Position numbers and translations under genes: made by a program
The notes under the pieces: model-generated
What the model was told of the DNA's origin: nothing
Database searches by the model: none
Seen by the model: the letters and a program-made list of their open reading frames with translations, nothing else
DNA from: Bog-113 sp963752695
Lineage (GTDB): Bacteria > Acidobacteriota > Terriglobia > Bryobacterales > Bryobacteraceae
Assembly: GCA_963752695.1 (NCBI GenBank)
Contig: CAVVZB010000001.1
Coordinates: 310,001-374,000 of the forward strand
DNA: 64,000 bases
Direction of reading: 5' to 3'
Shown: in pieces, positions 52,694 to 61,028 of the stretch
How the letters are laid out: each line of letters opens with the position of its first letter
How positions within the stretch are numbered: the first letter of the stretch is position 1

Positions 52694-53536
52694 CTACAAT
52701 CCGCCGTACCAGTCATAGCCGAACTCCGCCCAGTAGTCTCGCGGGCGCTCCTGGGCGTAAAAAATGCGTCCGATGCGCTTGATATTCTTCACGCCGTATT
52801 TAGTCGGGATGACCAGGCGCAACGGCGCCCCATGCGGCTCCGGCAAAGGCTCTCCGTTCATCTCGTAGCAGAGCAAGGTTTGCGGCTGCATTGCACTCGC
52901 CAGATCCAGACCCACATAGTAACCCGCGTCCGGCGTCTCTATCCCGACGTACTGATAGCCCTCCGGCGCTGGATATAGCTTGGCGAAGTCGGCAAAGCGC
53001 GCGCCGCCCCAGTGCACTTTCTGGCTCCAGCCCTCGATGCACTTCAATTCGGTTACATGCTCAGCATGCGGTAATTTGCGGATGTCATCCATGTGCAAAG
53101 TAATGGAGCCGTCGTCGCTATCGGTCTCCACGTCCGCGCCGTCCACGGTAAGGCTCCATTCCGCCGGGTCAAGGACATCTTCCATCCCGATGCGCTCGTT
53201 AATCCGCAAAATTTTTGGCGCGTCCGAAACCGGATACTCCGCGGCAAGCCGGCGGGTTTGAAAGTAGTCGCGCGCGATCTCTTCGTTGGTGTCCAGAACG
53301 CGCCGCAGTGGCCACGGAATTCCACTGTCCGGCCGCCGCGTGCGCAACCACTCCCAGCCGCCGATCGCGCCTAAGGCCGTGATTCCGCCGATCAGAAATC
53401 CGCGCCGGGTCCGCCGGCCCATATCGCGCTCGACATTGAGATCATGCAGCCTTTCCTCTTCGGCCCGCCGCTTCTCCGTTTCCACCCGCAGCTGGGTTGC
53501 CTCGGCGGACTCCGGCGTTACCTGTTCATCCGGCAT
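52694..53536 (-). CDS. Molybdopterin-dependent oxidoreductase, sulfite-oxidase fold (YedY/MsrP-like)
   Basis: A 280-residue protein exported by the twin-arginine route (TRRGFLIGG, Arg 44-45). It has an unusually long, charged, glutamate-rich region of about 40 residues before the twin arginines. The catalytic domain has the molybdenum-ligand C166 in ELKCIEGWS, then WGGARFADF and GAPLRLVIPTKYGVKNIK. Family members reduce sulfoxides or oxidise sulfite. The partner cytochrome b gene lies just upstream and overlaps by 11 bases, giving a two-subunit membrane-linked enzyme as with MsrPQ, although this cytochrome is of a different type. Confidence 0.9.
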   Translation of the reverse strand: MPDEQVTPESAEATQLRVETEKRRAEEERLHDLNVERDMGRRTRRGFLIGGITALGAIGGWEWLRTRRPDSGIPWPLRRVLDTNEEIARDYFQTRRLAAEYPVSDAPKILRINERIGMEDVLDPAEWSLTVDGADVETDSDDGSITLHMDDIRKLPHAEHVTELKCIEGWSQKVHWGGARFADFAKLYPAPEGYQYVGIETPDAGYYVGLDLASAMQPQTLLCYEMNGEPLPEPHGAPLRLVIPTKYGVKNIKRIGRIFYAQERPRDYWAEFGYDWYGGL

Positions 53537-54197
53537 GCGCCGTCTCCTTCGTCTTGATCTCGTAACCGGTCACCATCGAGCGGAAGTTGTTCCACCCGGC
53601 GCGAATCACCTGCGCGATATGAATGAAGAAAAATCCGACATAGCCGACCGTCAGAAGAAAATGTTCCAAGCGCGCGGCCCGGTATCCGCCGCATAATGCC
53701 GCCAGCCAGTTGAACTGCACGTACTTATAAATGGCCAGACCGGTAATCAGGCTTCCCGCTCCCATCACGATAATGCCTGTGTATGCAATCTTCTGCGCGC
53801 CGTTGTACTTAATCGCAGGTGGACAATACTTGCTTAAGCCCATGTCGAAAAGCGTCACCTGGATTGCCTCTTTGAACGACTTACGGTCGGGAACCAGTTC
53901 CCTCCATTCCCCAGACACAATGGTGTAGCCGACATAAAAGATTCCGTTGATGATGAATATCCACATCAGGAAGAAGTGCCACGCCATGCCCTCAGCCAAT
54001 CGCCGTTTCACCCCGAGCACGTCATAAAACCACTTCGGGAAAAAATGGAATAACGTGAAGCTGCCCCAGCCAATCCGATAGGGGTCGTAAGCCCAGTAGA
54101 TCATTAGGCCCGTGTAAATCATCCCGAACAGAATGGGGAAGTTGACCCAGTGAAACCATCGAATTGCCAATAGGTGCTTACGCTCCAGGTACTTCAT
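53526..54197 (-). CDS. Cytochrome b subunit (di-heme, hydrogenase/formate dehydrogenase type)
   Basis: A 223-residue membrane protein starting MKYLERKHLLAIRWFHWVNFPI. GGAG lies before ATG 54197; the longer frame to 54275 would overlap the divergent esterase gene and is rejected. It shows four to five spans with candidate heme histidines in RWFHWVNF, AWHFFLMW, LEHFLLT and FIHIAQV. It should pass electrons from the quinone pool to the molybdopterin subunit encoded next. The divergent esterase gene begins 38 bases away. Confidence 0.9.
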   Translation of the reverse strand: MKYLERKHLLAIRWFHWVNFPILFGMIYTGLMIYWAYDPYRIGWGSFTLFHFFPKWFYDVLGVKRRLAEGMAWHFFLMWIFIINGIFYVGYTIVSGEWRELVPDRKSFKEAIQVTLFDMGLSKYCPPAIKYNGAQKIAYTGIIVMGAGSLITGLAIYKYVQFNWLAALCGGYRAARLEHFLLTVGYVGFFFIHIAQVIRAGWNNFRSMVTGYEIKTKETAHAG

Positions 54198-54235
54198 GCA
54201 CGCTCCTGATTCATACTGAGATTCGTCAATCCTAC

Positions 54236-54865
54236 ATGAAGAGTTACGCTTATCTGCACGGATTCGCCTCATCACCCGCGTCGGCCAAAGCGCGTTTTTT
54301 CGCCGCTAAATTCTCCGCCCTTGGGATCGTCCTGCACATCCCGGAACTCGATGCGGGAGACTTCGAGCATCTCACGTTATCCGGCCAGTTGGAGGTCGTC
54401 CGCAAGGCCGCGCCACCAGGCCCGCTCATCTTGTTAGGATCAAGCCTGGGCGGGTATCTGGCCGCTTTGTACGCTGAACGACATCCGGAAGTGGAACGCG
54501 TGGTACTCATGGCGCCTGCTTTCGATTTTCTCGCACGCTGGGCGGCACGGATGGGACCCGCGCAAATGCAGCATTGGAAATCGACGGGACAAATGCCCGT
54601 TTATCACTACGGGCACAAGCAGGAGCGAACCATCCATTACCCGCTGATGGAGGACGCCGCTCGTTATCCCGCTTATCCCAACGTTCGTCAACCCGCGATG
54701 GTTCTTCAGGGTTTGCACGACGACGTGGTCGATCCTCAAGTTGCTCACACTTTCTGCGACCGCCAATCGAACGCTACCTTGCATCTGTTCGACTCTGGCC
54801 ACGATTTGAACAACGTGATGGAAGCTATGTGGGAGATCGCCGAGCCATTTCTCTTCCATGATTGA
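54236..54865 (+). CDS. YqiA-like esterase (alpha/beta hydrolase)
   Basis: A 209-residue protein starting MKSYAYLHGFASSP at ATG 54236; the frame is open further upstream but overlaps the divergent cytochrome gene. YLHGFASSP, LGSSLGGYLAALYAERHP (nucleophile elbow GSSLGG) and FDSGHDLNN (catalytic His) match the YqiA/UPF0227 esterases. HDDVVD holds the likely acid. The substrate is unknown. Its 3' end overlaps the thioesterase gene by eight bases. Confidence 0.88.
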   Translation: MKSYAYLHGFASSPASAKARFFAAKFSALGIVLHIPELDAGDFEHLTLSGQLEVVRKAAPPGPLILLGSSLGGYLAALYAERHPEVERVVLMAPAFDFLARWAARMGPAQMQHWKSTGQMPVYHYGHKQERTIHYPLMEDAARYPAYPNVRQPAMVLQGLHDDVVDPQVAHTFCDRQSNATLHLFDSGHDLNNVMEAMWEIAEPFLFHD

Positions 54866-55256
54866 TCTCGAATCCACGCGCGCCTTCATGCGCTCGATCC
54901 CGTTTAATCAGTGGCTGGGGATCGAAATCGCCGCCACTCACGATGACGGCATCACCATCTCTTGCGCGATGCGCCCCGAAATGCGTAACGGGCACGGCGT
55001 CTTGCATGGAGGCGTAATCGCCACCTTGGCCGATGTAGCGGTCGGCGTGGCCCTGAAGCCGCTCATCGCACCGCGGACGGCCACCACGATCGACCTGAAA
55101 GTGAGCTATCTCAAACCCGTCGTGGGCGGCACGCTCTGGGCGCGCTGCTACCTCGTGCGAGTCGGACGCACGCTGGTCACCGGACGCGTCGAGCTGACCG
55201 ACGACCAAAGCAAAATGGTAGCTATCGCCATAGCTACCTATATGGTCTTGGACTAA
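54858..55256 (+). CDS. PaaI-type hotdog thioesterase
   Basis: A 132-residue hotdog-fold protein. The core HGGVIATLADVAVGVAL (about 50-66) is the PaaI signature, and TTIDLKVSYLKPVVGGTLWARC follows. It hydrolyses acyl- or aryl-CoA thioesters. It overlaps the esterase gene, so the two are likely cotranscribed. Its TAA overlaps the TAG of the convergent DUF1501 gene (bases 55253-55256). Confidence 0.9.
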   Translation: MIDLESTRAFMRSIPFNQWLGIEIAATHDDGITISCAMRPEMRNGHGVLHGGVIATLADVAVGVALKPLIAPRTATTIDLKVSYLKPVVGGTLWARCYLVRVGRTLVTGRVELTDDQSKMVAIAIATYMVLD

Positions 55257-56533
55257 GCCCGCAGCACGCCGCGATATTCGTGTGCGCCCCCGTTGTAATT
55301 CGGGAACACTGACTTCAGATCGCGATTGCCAAGATGATTGGTAACCAGTTCACCAAGTACTGCGCGGAAGTCTGTCGTCAGATTCAGATCTCGTCCTTCG
55401 TAAAGCTGCTCGGTTTCCAGGCCCGGCCATTGGCCGTATACCCTGCCGCCCTTCACGTCGCCTCCCATCACGAACATGCAGTTGGCATGACCGTGATCGG
55501 TGCCGCGATTGCCGTTCTCGTGCGCGGTGCGCCCGAACTCCGACATGGTGACGACGACGACATCTCCCATGCGATCGCCTAAATCCTGATAGAACGCAGC
55601 CAGAGTCTGCCCGAATTCATTCAGTAGATTGGCCAGCGCTCCCACCGATGCCTTTGGGCCCACTTCGTTCACGTGGTGATCCCAACCCCCGATGTCGGCG
55701 AATGCCACCTCCACGCCAATGTCAGCCTTGATCAGCTGCGCGATTTGCCGCATGTTGTCGGAAAACTTCCCCTTCGGATAGTTTGCTCCCGACGCGGGTT
55801 GATACGGAGTCTTCTGCAAACTCTGCAGGATGGACATGGCATCGAACGTCTCGCGCCCCGTTCCATTGAGCACCTGGTCGTGTGTACCGGAGTACATCGC
55901 CTGTAAAATCGACGAGGCGCTGGCGTCGCCAACCTTAAAGTTGTTGACCGAATCCACTGCAATCGCGCCATGGTCACCCCGCAGCATCCGCGGTAGATTT
56001 GGCCCCAACGACACGGCACGAAGCGGAGACACTTTGCCATGCGCCGGCGGAAGCGCCCGGTTTAGCCATCCGTCACTGGTGGCTTTCAAACCCGGCGTGC
56101 CGGACTCCATATAGTCCTGCGCATCGAAATGCGACCGCGTCGGATCGGGCGATCCGGCCGCCTGCACAATCGCAAGGTGCCCCGAATCCCAAAGCGGATG
56201 AAGCGCTGCCAGACTCGGATGCAGCCCGAAGTAGCCATCCAGATCCACTGCCGCGTCTTCCTTGGCGCTGGTCTGCCCCGGCCGGGGAATGGCGATGGTG
56301 GGACGCATTGCGTAGTAGTTTTTATCCCCGTGCGGCACCACGATATTTAGCCCGTCCGCCGCCCCGCGCTGGAAAATAGTTACCAGGATTTTCTTGCGCC
56401 CATACTGCCCCGTTGCTCCGGTGTTCACGCCGCCTTGCGCGTAGAGCGCCCGCTGCAGCCAGATCGGCGCTACGCCAGTTCCGACCATCGCCAGAGCGGA
56501 ATTCTTCAGGAAAATTCTTCGACTGCTCGACAT
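55253..56533 (-). CDS. DUF1501 protein (twin-arginine exported)
   Basis: A 426-residue protein with a twin-arginine signal (SSRRIFLKNSALAMVGTG). The sulfatase-like DUF1501 fold shows FQRGAADGLNIVVPHGD, the conserved MSEFGRTAHENGNRGTDHGHAN and ADIGGWDHH. These proteins are nearly always paired with a DUF1800 protein, as here (26 bases apart). The function is not established. GAGGA precedes ATG 56533. Confidence 0.92.
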   Translation of the reverse strand: MSSSRRIFLKNSALAMVGTGVAPIWLQRALYAQGGVNTGATGQYGRKKILVTIFQRGAADGLNIVVPHGDKNYYAMRPTIAIPRPGQTSAKEDAAVDLDGYFGLHPSLAALHPLWDSGHLAIVQAAGSPDPTRSHFDAQDYMESGTPGLKATSDGWLNRALPPAHGKVSPLRAVSLGPNLPRMLRGDHGAIAVDSVNNFKVGDASASSILQAMYSGTHDQVLNGTGRETFDAMSILQSLQKTPYQPASGANYPKGKFSDNMRQIAQLIKADIGVEVAFADIGGWDHHVNEVGPKASVGALANLLNEFGQTLAAFYQDLGDRMGDVVVVTMSEFGRTAHENGNRGTDHGHANCMFVMGGDVKGGRVYGQWPGLETEQLYEGRDLNLTTDFRAVLGELVTNHLGNRDLKSVFPNYNGGAHEYRGVLRA

Positions 56534-56558
56534 AAGATTGTGTCCTCGACAAACCGCC

Positions 56559-58454
56559 TTACCGGCGCTGGAAATCCGGCGACCCCAGCGTCAAACCCGC
56601 CACCATTGCCGGCGTGGGGCTCTGGAACTGCACGGGCTTCAATGCCGGCCGCATGTCCCCGTCCGTCACCGCCGGTTGCGCCGGAGCCGCCAAGCCTTGA
56701 TCCACTAGGTGCCTCGACTCCGCCGTGAGATCGGTTCCGATCAAACTCCGCGACATCGCATCCGGATCGGCTGTCGATGGAAGAATCAGCTTCACCCCCG
56801 CAATCTTGTTCGCAGTCAAATTGAGCGCAAAGTTCATCCGGCCCAGTAAGGACGCCGAATTCATCCACTCCGTGCTCTTATTCGAATAGCCGGTCGGCTC
56901 TACCTTGCGGTACAGCGGCTCACCCAACTGGTTTAACTGATTCCCAAGAGCGCTCGTGAAGTCGATACTCGCATTTGTCGCCCGTAAGGCGCTCGCCAGC
57001 ATCTCGAACGGAGACTTGATCTTCGCGCGATACACCGGTTCAGACCAGAACTCGGGGGAATCGATCATTGTCTGCATCACTTGCCGCAGGTCGCCGTCGC
57101 TCGCCGTAAAACTGGCCGCCATCCGATCCACCAAGGCTTGCGGCGGAGTGTCTGACACAAATCTCACAGCCAGCGACCGCGCGATAAAACGCGCCGTAGC
57201 GGGATGGTGAGACAGAATATCGATCACCTTGTATCCATCGTCGATGCCGCCGCCAGCTGGAATAGTCACTCCTAGCACGTGCTTCTCGCCGGTATCGTGC
57301 AGCTTCTCGCGAAATTCGAATGCACCGCCGTAGCGCGCCTCTCGAATCGTCCACCCTGTGAAGCAGCGCGCCACTTCCGTCACGTCTTTCTGCGTGTATC
57401 CGCCGTCCACGCCCAATGTGTGCAACTCCATCAGTTCGCGGCCGTAATTTTCATTGAGCCCGCGCCGGGCCTTCGCGTTGGGATTTTTGCTATCCAGATC
57501 CGCCCGCACCGATTGAAAGTTGTCCAGGTAGAACAACATTGCCGGACTCTGCGCCGTAGCCGTGAGCAGGTCTTTGAACTTACCCAGCACGAACGGTCGA
57601 ATTGCGTCTCGCTCATACGCCGTCACCATGTAGCGGTCCGCGCCCTTGTCCAAGAAAACGTTGAAGTGGTTGTACCAGAAGTCCGTGAGCACTTCGCTGA
57701 GTTGGCGATTGCTGTAGACCGCTCGCAGGATCTTCGCGTCCGCTAGATCCTGGTTCACCACGGCCTGCGGACTCCCGAACGTCTGCATACGCCTGCGCAG
57801 TGCCACAGGTGCGGCGGCGTACACCGCCTGGCGCTGGCCAACTGGCATCGTCACTACCACGTCATACTGCTGCTGCAAGGGAAGCGCGGCGAGCACGGCC
57901 ACCTTTTCCGGCGGCTTTCCGGTACGCAGGGCCTGCTGTTGCACTGGCGTCAGAGTTGCTAAAACCTGATTGAAATCCGGCTCTGGCTGGTCCGTCGCTA
58001 TGCCGACCTTGTTCTTGTATCGGTTCGCGACATGCTGCACAATCAACCGCGTGTCCGCATCGGCCGGCCATGCGATCTTGCCGCTCACCATCTGCCGGAT
58101 CGCCTGATTCGGAGGATACTTCTCGACCATCTCCGCGGTGCTCATCGAGAGCGTATCCAGCTTCTGCAGCCGGGACTCTAACTCCGGATTCTCCGCAATA
58201 GTCCCTGGCCGCAACTGGCCCTCGATCCACTGGGACAAACCCATCTCCTGTACACGTTGCACGTCGCCCGGCCGAGGACCGAAAGCCAGCCGATTGAGCG
58301 CGTGCAAGACCTTCTCATCCGGCGTCATTGGGCGGGCCACCGGGGCAGCCGCAGGGCTTGTTAATGCCGATTTTGTCGACTTCTTCTTGGCAGACGCCGG
58401 AACAATGATCAACGCGGAAGATAGTGCTAGGGCGATTAGGCGTGTCAAGTACAT
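56559..58454 (-). CDS. DUF1800 protein (secreted)
   Basis: A 631-residue exported protein (signal peptide ending near VPASA). The DUF1800 domain starts at HALNRLAFGPRPGD and includes FWYNHFNVF, NENYGRELMELHTLGVDGGYTQ, and RFVSDTPP. ATG 58454 is chosen over GTG 58460 because GGAG lies eight bases before it. The gene probably forms an operon with the DUF1501 gene downstream. The role of the pair is unknown. Confidence 0.9.
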   Translation of the reverse strand: MYLTRLIALALSSALIIVPASAKKKSTKSALTSPAAAPVARPMTPDEKVLHALNRLAFGPRPGDVQRVQEMGLSQWIEGQLRPGTIAENPELESRLQKLDTLSMSTAEMVEKYPPNQAIRQMVSGKIAWPADADTRLIVQHVANRYKNKVGIATDQPEPDFNQVLATLTPVQQQALRTGKPPEKVAVLAALPLQQQYDVVVTMPVGQRQAVYAAAPVALRRRMQTFGSPQAVVNQDLADAKILRAVYSNRQLSEVLTDFWYNHFNVFLDKGADRYMVTAYERDAIRPFVLGKFKDLLTATAQSPAMLFYLDNFQSVRADLDSKNPNAKARRGLNENYGRELMELHTLGVDGGYTQKDVTEVARCFTGWTIREARYGGAFEFREKLHDTGEKHVLGVTIPAGGGIDDGYKVIDILSHHPATARFIARSLAVRFVSDTPPQALVDRMAASFTASDGDLRQVMQTMIDSPEFWSEPVYRAKIKSPFEMLASALRATNASIDFTSALGNQLNQLGEPLYRKVEPTGYSNKSTEWMNSASLLGRMNFALNLTANKIAGVKLILPSTADPDAMSRSLIGTDLTAESRHLVDQGLAAPAQPAVTDGDMRPALKPVQFQSPTPAMVAGLTLGSPDFQRR

Positions 58455-58471
58455 AGTCACTTCTCCGAGGA

Positions 58472-58486
58472 AGGAACGAAGTTCCT
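58472..58486 (-). promoter_or_regulatory. Perfect inverted repeat in the DUF1800 leader
   Basis: AGGAAC-GAA-GTTCCT is a perfect 6-base inverted repeat with a 3-base spacer, placed 17 bases upstream of the ATG at 58454 and just before its ribosome binding site. It could be an RNA hairpin or an operator half-site pair. No other copy was noticed in the window. Confidence 0.4.
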
Positions 58487-58553
58487 ATACTCTTTAACGC
58501 GAGCGCCCGCCCCGTAGTTGCGTGCCCAGCTAGTCTAAACGCTCAAACCCTGG

Positions 58554-59642
58554 TTAAACTTGATTCAAGGCCTGGTGCTTATCGGCCACCACTAATGGTC
58601 TTACCTGAGCCGCGCTAGCTGTATACCGCCGATAAATGACTCGGAAAAGAGCAATTACCGGGACAGACAGAAACATACCGGGCACTCCCCCGAGTTTCTC
58701 GCCTGCTAACACTCCCAGAATCACTAGCAGCGGGTGAACTTCCAAGCCCGCGCTCATCAGCCGCGGTGACAGGACGTAATCCTGAAACACGCGATAAATG
58801 CCCAGGAAGACGATGATCCATGGCCAGTGTTGATATCCACTTGCCGCCGTCACCGTGATGATAATCAGCGCCGCGATCAGCGGCCCGAACATCGGAATAA
58901 ATTCTAGTGGAAATGCAATAGTCGCCAGAAGAATCGAGTAGGGTACTCCAAACAGAGTAAGACAAATCCCGAACACCACAAACGTTGTCAAACACAAGGC
59001 CCCAATCGCCCGCACATACTGACCGAGTAGAACGTTGGTATCTGCCAGAATGCCAATCCACAGTTCCCGGCCCGGACCTGCTGGAATCATCCCGATAAAG
59101 TCGTCATGCAGTTCGTGCCCGTCTTTCAGCAGAAAAAAGCTTAAAATCGGAACTAGCACGATGAATAACAAATAGCTAGACAGCGACAGCACCTTCATTC
59201 CCGCGTTCGGCAGGTAGTTAACGATATCGCCGGAGTGCTTCGAGAAGAAGCCTTGCACGCGCCCGAATAGGTCGCCCTTGACCGAGTTGAGATACGGCAG
59301 GTTTGGAAGAGTAGGAGACCAGCTCTTCAGATTTTGGACAAACAGCGGTGCGCGCGCCACCAGCGACGTTGCCTCGTCCGCCACACGGCTCCCGATCTCA
59401 ATTCCCAGTACAATCAGAATCCCGATCAGCGCCAGATAGGTGATCGCCAATCCCGGAGCCCGCGACTTGCCCGGAAGCCGATGGTTAATCAAGTTCACCA
59501 TCGGCGTCAGCATGTAAGCGAACATGACGGCGATGATGAGAATGAAAATCGTTTCCCGCGTCTCGTAGACAGCTCCCAGAAGCAGCAACACGGCAGCTAC
59601 CGTCCATGTAATCCGTGCAACGCGCGCGTCAAGACCTAGCAT
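58554..59642 (-). CDS. AI-2E/PerM-family transporter
   Basis: A 362-residue polytopic membrane protein. Paired N-terminal spans (about 10-45) with YMLTPMVNLINHRLPGKSR, a soluble middle (about 90-155), and the conserved FPLEFIPMFGPLIAALI and PRLMSAGLEVHPLLVILGVLAGEKLGGVPGMFLSVP regions identify the family. The name comes from one member reported to export autoinducer-2; the substrate here is unknown. It overlaps the HlyC/CorC gene by 14 bases. Confidence 0.93.
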   Translation of the reverse strand: MLGLDARVARITWTVAAVLLLLGAVYETRETIFILIIAVMFAYMLTPMVNLINHRLPGKSRAPGLAITYLALIGILIVLGIEIGSRVADEATSLVARAPLFVQNLKSWSPTLPNLPYLNSVKGDLFGRVQGFFSKHSGDIVNYLPNAGMKVLSLSSYLLFIVLVPILSFFLLKDGHELHDDFIGMIPAGPGRELWIGILADTNVLLGQYVRAIGALCLTTFVVFGICLTLFGVPYSILLATIAFPLEFIPMFGPLIAALIIITVTAASGYQHWPWIIVFLGIYRVFQDYVLSPRLMSAGLEVHPLLVILGVLAGEKLGGVPGMFLSVPVIALFRVIYRRYTASAAQVRPLVVADKHQALNQV

Positions 59643-60996
59643 TAGTTTCGTTCGTCTCCGCTTGGGGCTCGCTCTTTTGTATCTTCACGGACGCGATGCG
59701 ATTGCGCTCCATGGTTTCTACCGTAAACCGCCGGTCTTCATGCTCCACGGATTCCCCTGCTTTTGGAATGTGCCCAAAGCGATAAAGCATGTACCCGGCA
59801 AGTGTCTCAAATCCTGCTTCGGACGGTAGTGTGAACCCGTACTGCGATTCGAGATCCCGAATCTTCGTGCCGCCATCCAACAGCAGTTCCGCGGACTCGT
59901 CCACTGGATCGACGCGCGTATCGTCGAATTCGTCTTCGATCTCGCCCACGATTTGCTCCAGGACGTCTTCCAATGTCAGCAAGCCGGTCACCGTTCCGAA
60001 TTCATCCACCACGATGGCCATGTGAGATTTGCCGACACGGAACTCCTCCAGGATCTCCGAAAGCAGCTTGGTCTCCGGCACCACCAGCGGCTTGCGCATC
60101 AGCTGCGCGACCCGAAATGGGCGCGGTGGCCGCCCCTCGCGGATCAACCGCCTGCGTTCCTGCCAGAGCGGGAGCAAGTCTTTATAGAAGATCATGCCGA
60201 CCAGTTGCTCGGGCGCCCGATCCCATACCGGCAGTCGCGAATGCTGCTCCTCGATCATGCGCTGCAACACCTCATCCAGGGAAGCTTCGACCGATACTGA
60301 AGCAATCTGGTTGCGCCCCACCATAACCTCGCGTACCGAGAGGTCTTCCAAATCGAGCACGCGATTGATCAACTCCTCCTGCTTCTCCGGCAGATTGCCC
60401 GCGCCGCGGCTCGATGCCACAATCAACCGGATTTCGTCCGCCGAATGCCCGCCTGCGTGCTTCTTGCTCTCCAAACCCATCGCGCCCGAAATGGCCGACA
60501 CCGAACGCTCAATCACGGTGATGAACGGCGCTGAAATTCGTGAGAACAGCATCAGCGGTGGCGCCACAATCACCGCCAGGCGATCCGCCGTATGAATCGC
60601 CAGGTTCTTGGGAACCACCTCGCCGACAATCACGTGCATGTAGGTCATCAGCAGAAAAGCGCTAATAAAACTTGCCGTGCGCACTAACACCGAGGTCGCC
60701 GGCGTCATGATCGGATGAAACAGAAACAGCGCGATCTCGTAGAGCGTGTCTTCCCCTGCCCATCCTAAACCTAAACTCGCCAAGGTTACTCCGACTTGCG
60801 TCACACCAAGCAGGCGGCTGGGGTTCGCAAGCAGTTGTAGAGCTACCCGCGCGCCCGTCTGCCCGTGCTCTGCTAGCTGGCGCAGCCGGGACTCACGAAC
60901 GGACAGCAACGCCACTTCCGCCCCGGCGAAAAAAGCATTAATGACCAGAATGCAGCTCAGTAGCAGAACACGCAAACCGAGATGGGCAATTGGCAT
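59629..60996 (-). CDS. HlyC/CorC-family protein (CNNM, CBS pair, CorC domain)
   Basis: A 455-residue protein. The N-terminal CNNM/DUF21 transmembrane domain (about 5-190) contains FFAGAEVALLSVRESRL and GWAGEDTLYE. Two CBS motifs follow (about 215-340; MVGRNQIASVSVEASLDEVLQRM and VDEFGTVTGLLTLEDVLEQIVGEIEDE). A CorC/HlyC C-terminal domain ends the chain. Family members are linked to magnesium or cobalt transport. It is the first gene of a two-gene unit with the AI-2E transporter and is divergent from the acylase gene. Confidence 0.94.
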   Translation of the reverse strand: MPIAHLGLRVLLLSCILVINAFFAGAEVALLSVRESRLRQLAEHGQTGARVALQLLANPSRLLGVTQVGVTLASLGLGWAGEDTLYEIALFLFHPIMTPATSVLVRTASFISAFLLMTYMHVIVGEVVPKNLAIHTADRLAVIVAPPLMLFSRISAPFITVIERSVSAISGAMGLESKKHAGGHSADEIRLIVASSRGAGNLPEKQEELINRVLDLEDLSVREVMVGRNQIASVSVEASLDEVLQRMIEEQHSRLPVWDRAPEQLVGMIFYKDLLPLWQERRRLIREGRPPRPFRVAQLMRKPLVVPETKLLSEILEEFRVGKSHMAIVVDEFGTVTGLLTLEDVLEQIVGEIEDEFDDTRVDPVDESAELLLDGGTKIRDLESQYGFTLPSEAGFETLAGYMLYRFGHIPKAGESVEHEDRRFTVETMERNRIASVKIQKSEPQAETNETNARS

Positions 60997-61028
60997 AAGT
61001 GGTTAACGTTCGGGACAGATACAATTCT

